This document shows, piece by piece, positions 8,806 through 16,846 of a stretch of DNA of 64,000 nucleotides. The DNA comes from Parafrankia irregularis (GTDB taxonomy: Bacteria; Actinomycetota; Actinomycetes; Frankiales; Frankiaceae), in contig NZ_FAOZ01000002.1 of the NCBI RefSeq assembly GCF_001536285.1, forward strand, positions 186,001-250,000, in the 5' to 3' direction. Within the stretch, counting starts at the first letter, position 1, and each line of letters begins with the position of its first letter. The notes under the pieces are model-generated. The model was given only the letters and a program-made list of their open reading frames with translations, was not told the DNA's origin and made no database searches. Both the position numbers and the translations under genes were made by a program.

Positions 8806-9300
8806 GGAGGATGTCCCGGCCTTCAGGCTGGGGAGGAATCCGGTTTCCCGCCCAGTGGGGCGGGGACCGCCGGTTCGGCGGGATCGGCGTTGCGGACGGC
8901 GTACCCGGTGGCGGAACTGTCTGGACACGGGGAGACACCGGTTTCCTGGCAGGCATGTGGACATCCCTTCGTAGGGTTTGTGTGTCCCGTTTCCGGCTTT
9001 GTCTGTCTGCCGAGCAGGCGGTCGCGCTGGACGAGCACCGTGGGCATGCCCGTTCTGTGGAACAGGTGGCGTGGGGTCGCGTGAGAGCCAAGCGCGGTTC
9101 CGGGTGTGGCCTGTGGGCTTCGGGGCAACGCGGGTGTGAACGCTGCTGCGAACATCGCCGCGGGGCGCGCGGTGACTGCGCGGGGAGGGGCCGGGTTGCC
9201 GGTGCCGGCGAACCGCGAACCTCAACGACGCGAACCAGTTTTCGTGCGGTTGGAGTCCTCCGCGTTCATGTGGAAGAGGAGGTCAATGGAGGGTCACCTC
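8806..9300 (+). mobile_element. IS200/IS605-type TnpB (OrfB) transposase remnant
   Basis: Fragments of a TnpB protein survive in two frames. At 8955-9090 the N-terminal pattern RFRLCLSAEQAVALDEHRGH appears. At 9106-9250 the C-terminal pattern CGLRGNAGVNAAANIAAGRA appears, followed by a PVANREPQ-like stretch. The intervening roughly 300 residues, including most of the RuvC core, are deleted. The RuvC Asp of the usual ADVNAA is Gly here. Sequences resembling the element's 3' end occur at 8806-8842 (GGAGGATGT, then a hairpin around CCTTCAGGC, then GGGGAGGAATCC) and near 9272-9290 (GAGGAGGTCAATGG). The element is dead. Confidence 0.7.
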
Positions 9301-11004
9301 GTCGTCGGTGTCCGGTCCGGCGTCCACCAGGGGGAGCCAGCTCGCACCGGGTGAACGTTCCGTGCGTCGCGCCCAGTCCGGTACCCGGGCCCATCCGCCG
9401 GTGTCGGTGCTGGTGCCGGCGCGGATGCGGGCGTGCGGGGCCGTCACCGCGGAGCCGGAGCGGCCCGGCGGCGAGGTCGGCGCCTCGTTGATCCCTGCCA
9501 GGGGCCCAGACCCGGTGGCGGCGGCAAGAACCGTCGCGGCCAGGACCGGATCCAGATCCGCCGGCACCGACCGTAGATCGAGCAGGCAGCAGCCCTGCTC
9601 CACCCGTCCCAGCACGGCCGGCCGGCCCTGGCGCAGCAGCGCGGCGAGGCTCGCGTCGAGGGCGACGGCCGCGCTTGGCAGCCCGTCCTTCCAACCATCC
9701 GCCCCGTATTCCGGCGAACCGTTGTGGCCACCATGCCCACCGTGGGCCAGGCGGCCGCCGTGGCCGCCGTGGCCGCCTGGCGCGCCGGGGCCGATCGATG
9801 CGGGTCCGCCGGCATCCGCGTCCGCATCCCGCAGGTCCTTCGGACCCGCCCCGCCCCGCTGCGAGGGCGTGCCCGTTCCGCCTGTCTCGTCGATTCCATC
9901 CGAGCTGACCACCGCCCGGCTGCTCACCGCGGACGCCGGGACGCCGGACCTGCGCAGCCAGGCGGCCAGGCGCTCGGCGCGGGTCCGGAGCTCGGCTGGA
10001 TCCGCGCGCAACGAGCGGCGGACGGGGTTGTCCTCGCCCCGCAGGGTGGCTTCGAGCGCGGCGAGCGTCAGTTTGCCGACCCGCAGCGCCCGGGCCAGCG
10101 GATGCCGGCGCATCCGGTCAACCAGATCGCCGCGGCCGAGAACGAGACCGCACTGCGGACCGCCGAGGAGCTTGTCGCCGCAGGTGATGACCAGACTGGC
10201 GCCACAGCGTAGCCAGGTGGAGGCGTCGGGTTCGTCGGGCAGCGTCTCGTCGGGTGTCAACAGACCGGATCCGGGATCGCCGACCAGGGGGACTCCGCGT
10301 CGGGCGCACAGCTCCGCGAGATCACTGAGCGCCGGCCTCGCCGTCAGCCCGACCACCCGGAAGCTGGGCGGGTGCATCCGGAGCACGAAGCCGGTTCGCG
10401 GGCCGATGGCGTCGGCATAGTCGCCCAGGGTGGTTCGGTTCGTCGTGCCCACTTCCCGTAGCCGGGCACCGGTCGCGGCCAGCAGGTCCGGGAGCCGGAA
10501 ACCGTCCGCGGTCTCGACCAGCTCGCCGCGGCTGATAACGATCTCCCGGTCCGGCGCCAACGCCATGGCGGCGAGCATGACGGCGCCGGCGTTGTTGTTG
10601 ACCACATGCACGGCGCGGGCCACCGGGACGGCGGCCGCCAGGGCGGTCAGTGCGGCGTTGCCGCGCCGGCCGCGCCGCCCAGACGCCAGATCGAGCTCGA
10701 CGTCGCAGGTCGCGGCGGCGGCGTCGATCGCGGTGCGGGCCTCGGGGGAGAGCGGCGCTCGGCCGAGTCCGTCGTGCAGCAGGATGCCGGTGGCGTTGAT
10801 CACCGGGCGGAGGTGTCCGGGCAGCCGGGCTGGGGCCACCAGCGCTGGTCTCGGCTCGGCGTCCTCCAGATAGCCGGTCGGCTGGCTGGCCGTGTGGCCG
10901 GCTGGCTGCCCGGGGGAGTGGCCCGTCGGCTGGCTGGCTGCGTGGCCGGCACCCTGGCTCGCGCCGATCGGGTGACCGTCGCTGGCACCCGGCCTGGTGG
11001 GCAT
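9283..11004 (-). CDS. selA: L-seryl-tRNA(Sec) selenium transferase (selenocysteine synthase)
   Basis: About 573 aa from the ATG at 11004. It is a PLP-dependent fold-type-I enzyme that converts Ser-tRNA(Sec) to Sec-tRNA(Sec) using selenophosphate. Visible SelA features are RPVINATGILLHDGLGRAPL, EVGTTNRTTLGDYADAI, GDPGSGLL, and the PLP-lysine segment CGDKLLGGPQCGLVLG (Lys near residue 278). LDLRSVPADLDPVLAATVLA closes the C-terminal domain. The first 45 residues are Gly/Gln/Pro/Thr repeats and probably disordered. A Gly/His-rich insertion (GGHGGHGG..., residues about 400-430) is also unusual. The start is uncertain because no good Shine-Dalgarno is seen. selB, selD and selC are not in the window. 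Confidence 0.85.
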   Translation of the reverse strand: MPTRPGASDGHPIGASQGAGHAASQPTGHSPGQPAGHTASQPTGYLEDAEPRPALVAPARLPGHLRPVINATGILLHDGLGRAPLSPEARTAIDAAAATCDVELDLASGRRGRRGNAALTALAAAVPVARAVHVVNNNAGAVMLAAMALAPDREIVISRGELVETADGFRLPDLLAATGARLREVGTTNRTTLGDYADAIGPRTGFVLRMHPPSFRVVGLTARPALSDLAELCARRGVPLVGDPGSGLLTPDETLPDEPDASTWLRCGASLVITCGDKLLGGPQCGLVLGRGDLVDRMRRHPLARALRVGKLTLAALEATLRGEDNPVRRSLRADPAELRTRAERLAAWLRRSGVPASAVSSRAVVSSDGIDETGGTGTPSQRGGAGPKDLRDADADAGGPASIGPGAPGGHGGHGGRLAHGGHGGHNGSPEYGADGWKDGLPSAAVALDASLAALLRQGRPAVLGRVEQGCCLLDLRSVPADLDPVLAATVLAAATGSGPLAGINEAPTSPPGRSGSAVTAPHARIRAGTSTDTGGWARVPDWARRTERSPGASWLPLVDAGPDTDDEVTLH

Positions 11005-11189
11005 GGTGAGGAAGCGTGTCGGCTCGACGGACGGTCGACCAGATTCGACGATCACCTTGAGTGATGCTAAGGGGGCAGATCTGTGAAGAATGGGCGGCGC
11101 TCCGCAGCGGACCGCGTATGTGTGGCCTTGCTGTCGTCTCGTCTGACCTGGTTCAAAACCTTCACCACGGCTCATCAGGCGGTAATGTT

Positions 11190-11425
11190 TCCCCCCGAAG
11201 GGGAGTAGCCCCGCCGTGGTGACCTGGTAGCCCGATTTCCAGCCCCGGTCCGGCCCGCGCCGCCGTCTGGCGGCTGGTCGCCGGCCGTGCTGGCGTCGGT
11301 GCGCTGGGTTGAGCACGGTCCGGCGTGTCGACATACTGGCTCGGATTCCGAGCCCGGCCGCCGGGCCTGACCTTCGTCAGGTGGGCGAGACCTTCGATCT
11401 GGCTGTCATGCCGGGTCGAAGGCGG
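11190..11425 (+). promoter_or_regulatory. yybP-ykoY (Mn2+) riboswitch
   Basis: The family's conserved pieces occur in order: GAAGGGGAGTAGCC at 11197-11210, GTAGCCCGATTTCC at 11228-11241 (very like the Escherichia coli alx element), ACATACTGG near 11331, and GGGCGAGACCTTCG at 11383-11396. CGAAGG (11196-11201) can pair with CCTTCG (11391-11396) to close the aptamer (P1). The same 3' strand CCTTCGA (11391-11397) can instead pair with TCGAAGG (11416-11422), giving two exclusive structures as expected for a switch. The gene downstream is a UPF0016 Mn2+ exporter, the classic target of this riboswitch. Confidence 0.85.
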
Positions 11426-11467
11426 CTCCCGTCCCGGCCCGGCCTCGAGGAGAGGACTACCGGGCCC

Positions 11468-12103
11468 GTGAATCTCACCGCCGCGTTCGTGACCTTCGGC
11501 GTGATCTTTCTGGCCGAACTTCCGGACAAGACGATGGTGGCGAGCCTCGTCCTGGGGAGCCGATTCCGTCCCCTCTACGTCTGGGCCGGAGTAGCCGCGG
11601 CCTTCGCCGTGCAGGTCACGCTGGCTGTCGCCGCCGGCAGCGCGATCTCGTTGCTGCCAGGCCGGGCGGTCGACATCGTGGCGGCGCTGCTGTTCGCCCT
11701 GGGTGCGGTGCTTGTCCTCAGGGAGGGACGGGAGGAGCCCGACGACGAGGCCGAAGGCGGACCGGCCGAGGGCGGACGGGCCAGTGACGTCGCCGCCGCC
11801 GAAGCCGTCGCCGCCGGCAAGTCCGGTTTCCCGCGGGTCGCGGCGACGTCCTTCGTGGTCGTGTTCGTCGCGGAGCTCGGCGATCTCACCCAGTTCTCGA
11901 CCGCGAACCTCGCTGCCCGCTACTCCGCGCCGGTGGCCGTGTGGATCGGCGCGGTCCTCGCGCTGTGGACGGTGGCAGCCCTGGCCATCGCGGGCGGCCG
12001 TAGCCTTCTCCGTGTCCTGTCGGTGCGTCTGATCACCCGGGTGGCCGCCACCGCCTTCGCGGTGCTGGCGGTGATCTCACTGATCGACGCGATCCGAGGC
12101 TGA
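11468..12103 (+). CDS. UPF0016/TMEM165-GDT1 family Mn2+ exporter
   Basis: A 211-aa membrane protein with two homologous halves. Each carries the family motif ExGDK/T or its variant: FLAELPDKTMVAS near residue 15 and FVAELGDLTQFSTA near residue 140. There are about six transmembrane helices and a charged Glu/Asp-rich central loop. Family members export Mn2+ (or exchange Ca2+/Mn2+ with H+) across the cytoplasmic membrane. The GTG at 11468 follows GAGGAGAGG by 12 nt and lies beyond the riboswitch. An in-frame ATG at 11408 falls inside the switch hairpin and is less likely. Control by Mn2+ is indicated by the leader. Confidence 0.88.
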   Translation: MNLTAAFVTFGVIFLAELPDKTMVASLVLGSRFRPLYVWAGVAAAFAVQVTLAVAAGSAISLLPGRAVDIVAALLFALGAVLVLREGREEPDDEAEGGPAEGGRASDVAAAEAVAAGKSGFPRVAATSFVVVFVAELGDLTQFSTANLAARYSAPVAVWIGAVLALWTVAALAIAGGRSLLRVLSVRLITRVAATAFAVLAVISLIDAIRG

Positions 12104-12183
12104 CCGAGTCGGCCGGCGCCCAACATCCGCGCAGGCTCCACACCCTGCGGAGCCGGCATCGTGGCCGCCGTCAGAATCGGGCC

Positions 12184-12882
12184 ATGACTCAGCGAACCCG
12201 GGCGGGGCGAGGCAGGTCCGATCCCTGGCAACCCGTACGGCCATCCGTGGCCGGAGTATCCCTGCCGGCCGACGGCTCGCCCCGTGGCCCAGGGCAGCCG
12301 TGGGTCATCCGTGGAACCATTGAGGACCTGGGGGCGGCGGTCGCCGACGACCCGGAGGCCGACGTTCTGGGCGGCGTCCGGATCGAGTCCGCGGTGCTCG
12401 CGTCCACCCGTGTTCTCGGGGGCGAGCTGGCCGGCCTGCACCTGCGCGACGTCCTGGTCGATCAGGCGGTTCTCGCCGGCATTGTGATCGACGGGGGCGG
12501 TGGCACGAGGGTCGAGATCACCGGTGGCAGGATCTCCGGGGCGGTGTGGATCCGCGGCGAGTTCCACGACGTCGTCCTGGACGGCGTGCGGGCGGACGAC
12601 GTCACGCTCCGGTCGTGCACGCTGGGCCGGGCCCGCTTCAGCCGGTGCGACCTGTCGCGTCTGGATCTGACCGGATCCAGGCTCGATCATGTGCGGTTCG
12701 AGGAGTGCGACCTCACGGAGGCCGTCTTCACCGATGTCGCGATCAGGGCGGCGTCCTTCCGCGGCTGTCGCTTCGACGGTGCTGCGGGTGTGACCGGCCT
12801 CACCAATGCGGAGGTGGATGCCGACAGCCTGCTGACCCTTACCGGGCCGATGGCTGCCGCACTTGGAATATCCGTGGTCTGA
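12184..12882 (+). CDS. Pentapeptide-repeat protein
   Basis: A 232-aa protein. From about residue 100 it shows repeated A/C-D/N-L/F-x-x units (ISGAVWIRGEFHDVVLDGVR, ARFSRCDLSRLDLTGSRLDH, VRFEECDLTEAVFTDV, AASFRGCRFDG) that fold as a right-handed quadrilateral beta helix. The first 70 residues are less repetitive. Roles in the family range from DNA mimicry that protects gyrase to unknown scaffolding. There is no neighbour that specifies one here. It stands alone. Confidence 0.75.
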   Translation: MTQRTRAGRGRSDPWQPVRPSVAGVSLPADGSPRGPGQPWVIRGTIEDLGAAVADDPEADVLGGVRIESAVLASTRVLGGELAGLHLRDVLVDQAVLAGIVIDGGGGTRVEITGGRISGAVWIRGEFHDVVLDGVRADDVTLRSCTLGRARFSRCDLSRLDLTGSRLDHVRFEECDLTEAVFTDVAIRAASFRGCRFDGAAGVTGLTNAEVDADSLLTLTGPMAAALGISVV

Positions 12883-13139
12883 ACGTTTCGCAGCGATCTG
12901 TAAGGCCCGAAAAGTTGGTAGTGCTCGCGAGCGCTGCGTCGGTCGGCTGGCGTTGGGTGGCAGGATCAGAATTCGGAGTGGCTCAATGGCACGACAGTGC
13001 AGAAAAAGGGCGAATTAGCCCTGCTGGGAGGGCTCCCGACGGTGCGTGCTTATATCGGTGCGTCGAGCGCGCTTGTGGCTATGTGGGCACGAAGTGTGTC
13101 TTAGGTGTCTGATTTAGCGTGTGGCGCCGGGTATTGCCG

Positions 13140-13541
13140 ATGGAGAGCGGAGGGGACGACGAGGAAATGATCACAGAGGAGGGCGGCTGCGGAGCCTGGC
13201 AGCGTGTGCCCGAGGACATAGTCGTACGGCTTGATGATGTGCCGGGAGCGGCCTACGAGGTGCCCAGTGAGGTGACCTGCGCGCTGCAGGAGGGCCACCC
13301 GGACAACCACATGGCCGTTTTGCAGGGGTGGGGAAGTGAGGAGGTCTGGCTGTCCTGGTCCGCCCCCAGAACGATCACAGCCCCCGGTTGCCGAGTCGAC
13401 GGGATGACCTGCCTGCTGCCCTCCGGTCATCAAGGCCACCATCATGTGATCATGGCGGACATGGTCGAGGACGAGGGCCCGTACTGGGTCGCCGACCGTG
13501 CCGAGCTGGAGGCACGGCGCGCCAGCGTTGCCAGAGGCTGA
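13140..13541 (+). CDS. Small protein with two Cys-Gly-His repeats
   Basis: A 133-aa acidic protein. It contains two similar units about 45 residues apart: TCALQEGHPDNHMA and TCLLPSGHQGHHHV. Each has a Cys, then five residues later Gly-His, then one or more His. This spacing could form a metal site, with ligands shared between the repeats. Start choices are ATG 13140 or ATG 13167 (preceded by GAGGA). I do not recognise the family. Gene and terminator organisation (13577-13629) support it being expressed. Confidence 0.55.
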   Translation: MESGGDDEEMITEEGGCGAWQRVPEDIVVRLDDVPGAAYEVPSEVTCALQEGHPDNHMAVLQGWGSEEVWLSWSAPRTITAPGCRVDGMTCLLPSGHQGHHHVIMADMVEDEGPYWVADRAELEARRASVARG

Positions 13542-13576
13542 TCCGCACCGTCCGGCGCCGATGCCTGCGCGGCCGG

Positions 13577-13629
13577 CCCGGCCTGCCTCGCCACCGCCCG
13601 GCAGCCGGGGCGGGGCGAGGCGGGCCGGG
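13577..13629. terminator. Bidirectional terminator
   Basis: A 16-bp stem is interrupted only by a T/G wobble: CCCGGCC-t-GCCTCGCC (13577-13592) and GGCGAGGC-g-GGCCGGG (13614-13629). It lies exactly between two convergent genes ending at 13541 and 13693. No U-tract is present, as is common in very GC-rich actinobacteria. Confidence 0.7.
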
Positions 13630-13692
13630 CGGCAGGACCACGGCCAGGGTGGCCGGACCAGTCGCGTTGCCAGGCCTGCCGTGTGGGCTTGC

Positions 13693-14331
13693 CTAGGCCG
13701 GGCCGGTGATCGCCGGTGTCGCTGTGGGGTCGACGCCTTGACTGGGGGCGTCGTCGAAGACGAGGACGACTTCGGCGTCGGTGCTGAAGTCCCGCAGCCG
13801 CGCGCTGGCAGGCACACTGGCCAGCGCATGGCGCAGACCACCTGCCGTCGTGCCTTCGGCGGCCACGATGGTGATCCGTGTGCCGCCTTCGAAGCCCTCG
13901 GTGCTCCCGCTGACAGGCAGAGGCGAACGCGCGGGCTCGGCGGGTCCGGTTGTGTCGCTCTCACCGGCCATCGAATTCCATGCGGAGTCGAGTGCCAGCA
14001 GATGGTCGACGATGCGGCGGACCTCGTCCGACTCGAGATCGGCGGACGTCGTGGGGCCGGGGTCGGCCGCGGCGATGCGGAGCCGGACCAGCAGCTGGTT
14101 CTCGTCCTCGGCCGGCCGTGCTCCACACTCCTCTGGAGCCTGGGCGCGGGCCGGATCCTGATCGGGCGAACGGGCCGTCGCGGCCACGGTGATCGCGGCA
14201 CCGTCCGCCCGGCCGACGAAGACCGTGATCTCGCGCGGTTCGGTCGTCAGATCTCGCCCGCCGAGATCGCTGCCGACATCCCGTGACGTACCGGGTGAGC
14301 CCGGTTGTGCTGGTGTTCCTGGTCGTGACAT
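13693..14331 (-). CDS. Hypothetical protein
   Basis: A 212-aa protein. The ATG at 14331 is preceded by a strong GAGGAGAAGG ribosome site, the main reason to believe the gene. Residues about 35-60 (REITVFVGRADGAAITVAAT) and 75-105 (ENQLLVRLRIAAADP, then SDEVRRIVDHLLALDSAW) look folded, as does 145-195 (TRITIVAAEGTTAGGLRHAL, AEVVLVFDDA). Pro/Ser/Gly-rich linkers join them. I do not recognise the family. It converges on the Cys-Gly-His protein gene. Confidence 0.6.
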   Translation of the reverse strand: MSRPGTPAQPGSPGTSRDVGSDLGGRDLTTEPREITVFVGRADGAAITVAATARSPDQDPARAQAPEECGARPAEDENQLLVRLRIAAADPGPTTSADLESDEVRRIVDHLLALDSAWNSMAGESDTTGPAEPARSPLPVSGSTEGFEGGTRITIVAAEGTTAGGLRHALASVPASARLRDFSTDAEVVLVFDDAPSQGVDPTATPAITGPA

Positions 14332-14970
14332 CGCGCCTTCTCCTCGCGTGGCAGGAATTCGCGGAATAGCTGTTCACCGAGGACGCTCTCACGGTGTTTC
14401 TGGTCATAACACCCCGCGAGACGGGGAGTTTCTGGCCGGCCTGTTGGTGCCAATGTGTCGATGAGGTAGATATCGCAGGTTTCGGGTCCGGGGCTTGTCG
14501 GGTGACCTGTGGGCCGGGCGAGCGGACAGGACGAAAGCGCGCGGTGAAGCGCGGCGGTGCGGTGGGCTTCGCTGTTCGTCCGCGTCGGCCAAGCGGGTCG
14601 GCCAGCCGTACCGCGTCCGGTGGAGCAACGGTGCCATTGCGCCGCGACCCGCAGGAACGGTCACCTTCCGCATCAGGTGTCCACCGCGCCGTCCGGCGAA
14701 CACGAAGGGCCACCGGTCTTTGAACGGCGAACAGCGGGCGAACAGGGAACAGCAGGAGGACAGGGAACGGCCGGCGAACAGAGCTGGTGAAGCCGGGCCG
14801 GTGATGACGTAAAGAGCAGATGCCGGGAAAACCCACCCCTGAACCTGGTGTGAGGCCGATACCCCCGGGGTAGGTGCTGGGCGATCGCGCTTGTCCGGAG
14901 CGCGTCGCGCCGCGGGAGGCCAGCTCGGCCGGGCTTCCCGCCTCGCACCATCGTCCGGCCGACCGGAGCC
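14332..14970. other. Intergenic region without a supportable gene
   Basis: About 640 bp between a minus-strand hypothetical gene and the plus-strand STAS gene. It contains GAACAG-rich short direct repeats around 14715-14780 (GCGAACAGGGAACAG type) and the divergent promoters. Reading frames here are short or of poor composition. Confidence 0.4.
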
Positions 14971-15402
14971 ATGGTCCCCAGCGTGCGTGTGGAAGTGACC
15001 GGCCGAGATGCCGTCGTGGTGCACCCGGAAGGCGAGATCGACTACTCGTCGCTGGAACCGCTACGGCAGGCACTGCTAGACGCGCGGATCGCCGGTGTCC
15101 GCGAGATTGTCGTCGATCTTCGTGAGGTCACGTTCCTGGACTCACAGGGGCTGGCCGTGATCCTCTACGCCCACCAGCGGCAGCGGTCGGCCGGTGGGCG
15201 CCTGATCCTGCGCAATCTCAACGAGAACGCCTACCGGCTGCTCTCCGTGACGAATCTGACCACTGTGATCGATGTCGACCACGGCTCGCCGGTGGCGCCG
15301 GCCCACTCGCCGGTGGCGCCGGCACAGGGGCAGCCGGCTCGCACCGGTCAGCCGACTCTCGCCGGTCAGCCTCGATCACGCCCCGGGGCGACCCGCTGGT
15401 AG
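14971..15402 (+). CDS. STAS-domain anti-sigma-factor antagonist
   Basis: A 143-aa protein. The STAS fold spans residues 5-105: VRVEVTGRDAVVVHPEGEID, REIVVDLREVTFLDSQGLAV, then ILRNLNENAYRLLSVTNL. In such antagonists (SpoIIAA/RsbV type) the Ser of DSQG is the residue phosphorylated by a partner kinase/anti-sigma factor. The unphosphorylated form binds the anti-sigma factor and frees a sigma factor. The tail is Pro/Ala/Gln-rich and contains a duplicated SPVAPA. No cognate kinase or sigma gene is adjacent. The gene converges on mshD and overlaps it by 37 bp. Confidence 0.85.
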   Translation: MVPSVRVEVTGRDAVVVHPEGEIDYSSLEPLRQALLDARIAGVREIVVDLREVTFLDSQGLAVILYAHQRQRSAGGRLILRNLNENAYRLLSVTNLTTVIDVDHGSPVAPAHSPVAPAQGQPARTGQPTLAGQPRSRPGATRW

Positions 15403-16358
15403 GAGACGTCGGCGGTATGGCGATGGAAACCGAGGCGGGTGTAGAGCCGGACGGCGTGATCGTTGTCCTCGTCCACATAGAGCATCACCGTGGCGAGGCC
15501 GAGATCCCGCAGATGTCGCAGGCCGGCGATCGTGAGAATCCGGCCCAGGCCCGCGCCGCCCGCCTCAGGCGCGACGCCCACCACGTAGACCTCACCGATC
15601 GGTCCGGGCGCCGCCTGCGGGTCCCCGGCGGGCATCGGGTCGGTGGGGTGAACCTTCGTCCAGTGGAAGCCCACCAGCTGACCGTTCCGTTCGGCGAGGA
15701 AGAAGCCGGCCGGGTCGAACCATGGTTCCGCCTCGCGGGCGCGCAGGTCGTCCATCGTCCAGCGGCCCTGCTCGGGGTGCGTGGCGAACGCCGCCGAGTT
15801 GATCGCGAGCCAGGCCTCCTCGTCCCTGCCCACCTCGAAGGTCCGGAGGGTGAAACCCGGGGGGACGGTCAGGCTCGGCAGGTCGTCGTCCGCCGTGGCC
15901 GTTGCGCTGCTGGCCGTTGGGCTGCTGGCCGCGATCAGGGGACGGCGCAGTTGGAGAAGTACCCGCGCCCGTTCGAAGCCGGCACTGCCTGCCAGCGCCG
16001 CGGCTGCCGGTGCGTCGCCGTGGGCCCAGATGTTGAGCTGCGACGACCCGGCCACCGCCGCGGACAGTTCCCGCACCAGCGCGCTGCCGACTCCGGCGCG
16101 GCGATGATCGGGGTGGACGACCAGCTCGGCCTGCCGCTCCGAGGGGTCCCCGCCCACCGCGGCGAAACCCACGAGCGTCGATCCGTCCCATGCGACCAGG
16201 TGGGCCACACCACCGGCGCTCCCGCCCGGCCGCAGGGTGAGGCGCACATCTTCGGAGATCCCGCCGTTGCCGTCGACCTGCTCCGCGCTCGTCAGCAGTT
16301 CGGTGATGGCCGCCACGTCAGTCGCGTCGAGGGTGTCGAGCCAGCTCAGCGAGGTCAT
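15366..16358 (-). CDS. mshD: Mycothiol synthase (acetyl-CoA:Cys-GlcN-Ins acetyltransferase)
   Basis: A 330-aa protein with two GNAT domains, as in known MshD. The N-terminal half has LVVHPDHRRAGVGSALVREL. The C-terminal half has EVYVVGVAPEAGGAGLGRIL (acetyl-CoA P-loop) and VMLYVDEDNDHAVRLYTRLG. It acetylates the cysteine amine of Cys-GlcN-Ins, the last step of mycothiol synthesis. Mycothiol is the main actinobacterial thiol. mshA lies 12 kb away in the same window. An Ala/Ser/Thr-rich linker (about residues 145-165) joins the domains. Its promoter must lie in the repeat-bearing region upstream (16359-16440). Confidence 0.9.
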   Translation of the reverse strand: MTSLSWLDTLDATDVAAITELLTSAEQVDGNGGISEDVRLTLRPGGSAGGVAHLVAWDGSTLVGFAAVGGDPSERQAELVVHPDHRRAGVGSALVRELSAAVAGSSQLNIWAHGDAPAAAALAGSAGFERARVLLQLRRPLIAASSPTASSATATADDDLPSLTVPPGFTLRTFEVGRDEEAWLAINSAAFATHPEQGRWTMDDLRAREAEPWFDPAGFFLAERNGQLVGFHWTKVHPTDPMPAGDPQAAPGPIGEVYVVGVAPEAGGAGLGRILTIAGLRHLRDLGLATVMLYVDEDNDHAVRLYTRLGFHRHTADVSYQRVAPGRDRG

Positions 16359-16378
16359 GTTTCAACGCTAGCCAGTGC

Positions 16379-16434
16379 GCTGTCGAAACATGCACCGTCA
16401 AAGTGAGCTGTCGAAATATGCACTGTCAAAGTGA
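16379..16434. repeat. 28-bp tandem repeat in the mshD upstream region
   Basis: Two adjacent 28-bp copies (16379-16406 and 16407-16434) differ at only two positions. Each holds GCTGTCGAAA, ATGCA and GTCAAAGTGA. On the minus strand each copy contains TTTGACNGTGCAT, giving TTGACA/TTGACG -35-like hexamers 20-80 bp upstream of the mshD start. The duplication therefore doubles a promoter or operator segment. Confidence 0.8.
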
Positions 16435-16673
16435 GCAGTGTCGGCGGGGGCCGGCCGCCGTGCGCGAGTGGAGCCGCCGGGGTGCGAAGGCGTCGATGTC
16501 ATCAGGTAACCGGCAGGTTACCGGGCCCGTCCTGATGCGTGTCGCCAGCGCAGCGGGTGGGGCCCGCCGATCAGCCGGTGCGTGCACGGCCGGAGCGCGT
16601 GTACCGCCGGAGCAGGAGGCCGGGCGCCGGGGAGCGTCGCGGCCGGGCGAAGGCCTCGGACCCCGAACACGCC

Positions 16674-16718
16674 GGAAGGGCCCGGTAGCCGTTCTCCGGA
16701 CGGCCACCGGGCCCTTCC
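16674..16718 (-). terminator. Terminator downstream of glnR
   Basis: A 13-bp stem GGAAGGGCCCGGT / ACCGGGCCCTTCC encloses a second 5-bp stem GCCGT / ACGGC. The hairpin lies 130 bp past the glnR stop on the minus strand. No strong U-tract. Confidence 0.75.
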
Positions 16719-16846
16719 CGGTGCGCGCGGTTCTCAGCACGGTTCGCTGTCTGCGCGGTGGAGCTGGTGATGCTGCGCCGGCACCGGTCGTTGAGCGGGC
16801 GCCAGCGGTGCGGTGGTACTGGTCGTGCGTCGAGTCGGCGGACCGG

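Noticed and set aside
11061-11200. Possible selC tRNA(Sec) between selA and the riboswitch (GGTTCAAAACC looks T-arm-like)
   Set aside because: No acceptor or anticodon stems and no TCA anticodon loop could be built. The region is better explained by promoters and the riboswitch 5' side.
11309-11467. N-terminal extension of the UPF0016 protein
   Set aside because: The stretch coincides with the riboswitch and encodes Arg/Pro-rich sequence outside the family's normal start.
16379-16434. CRISPR-like repeat
   Set aside because: Two contiguous copies without spacers. A duplicated upstream segment is the simpler explanation.
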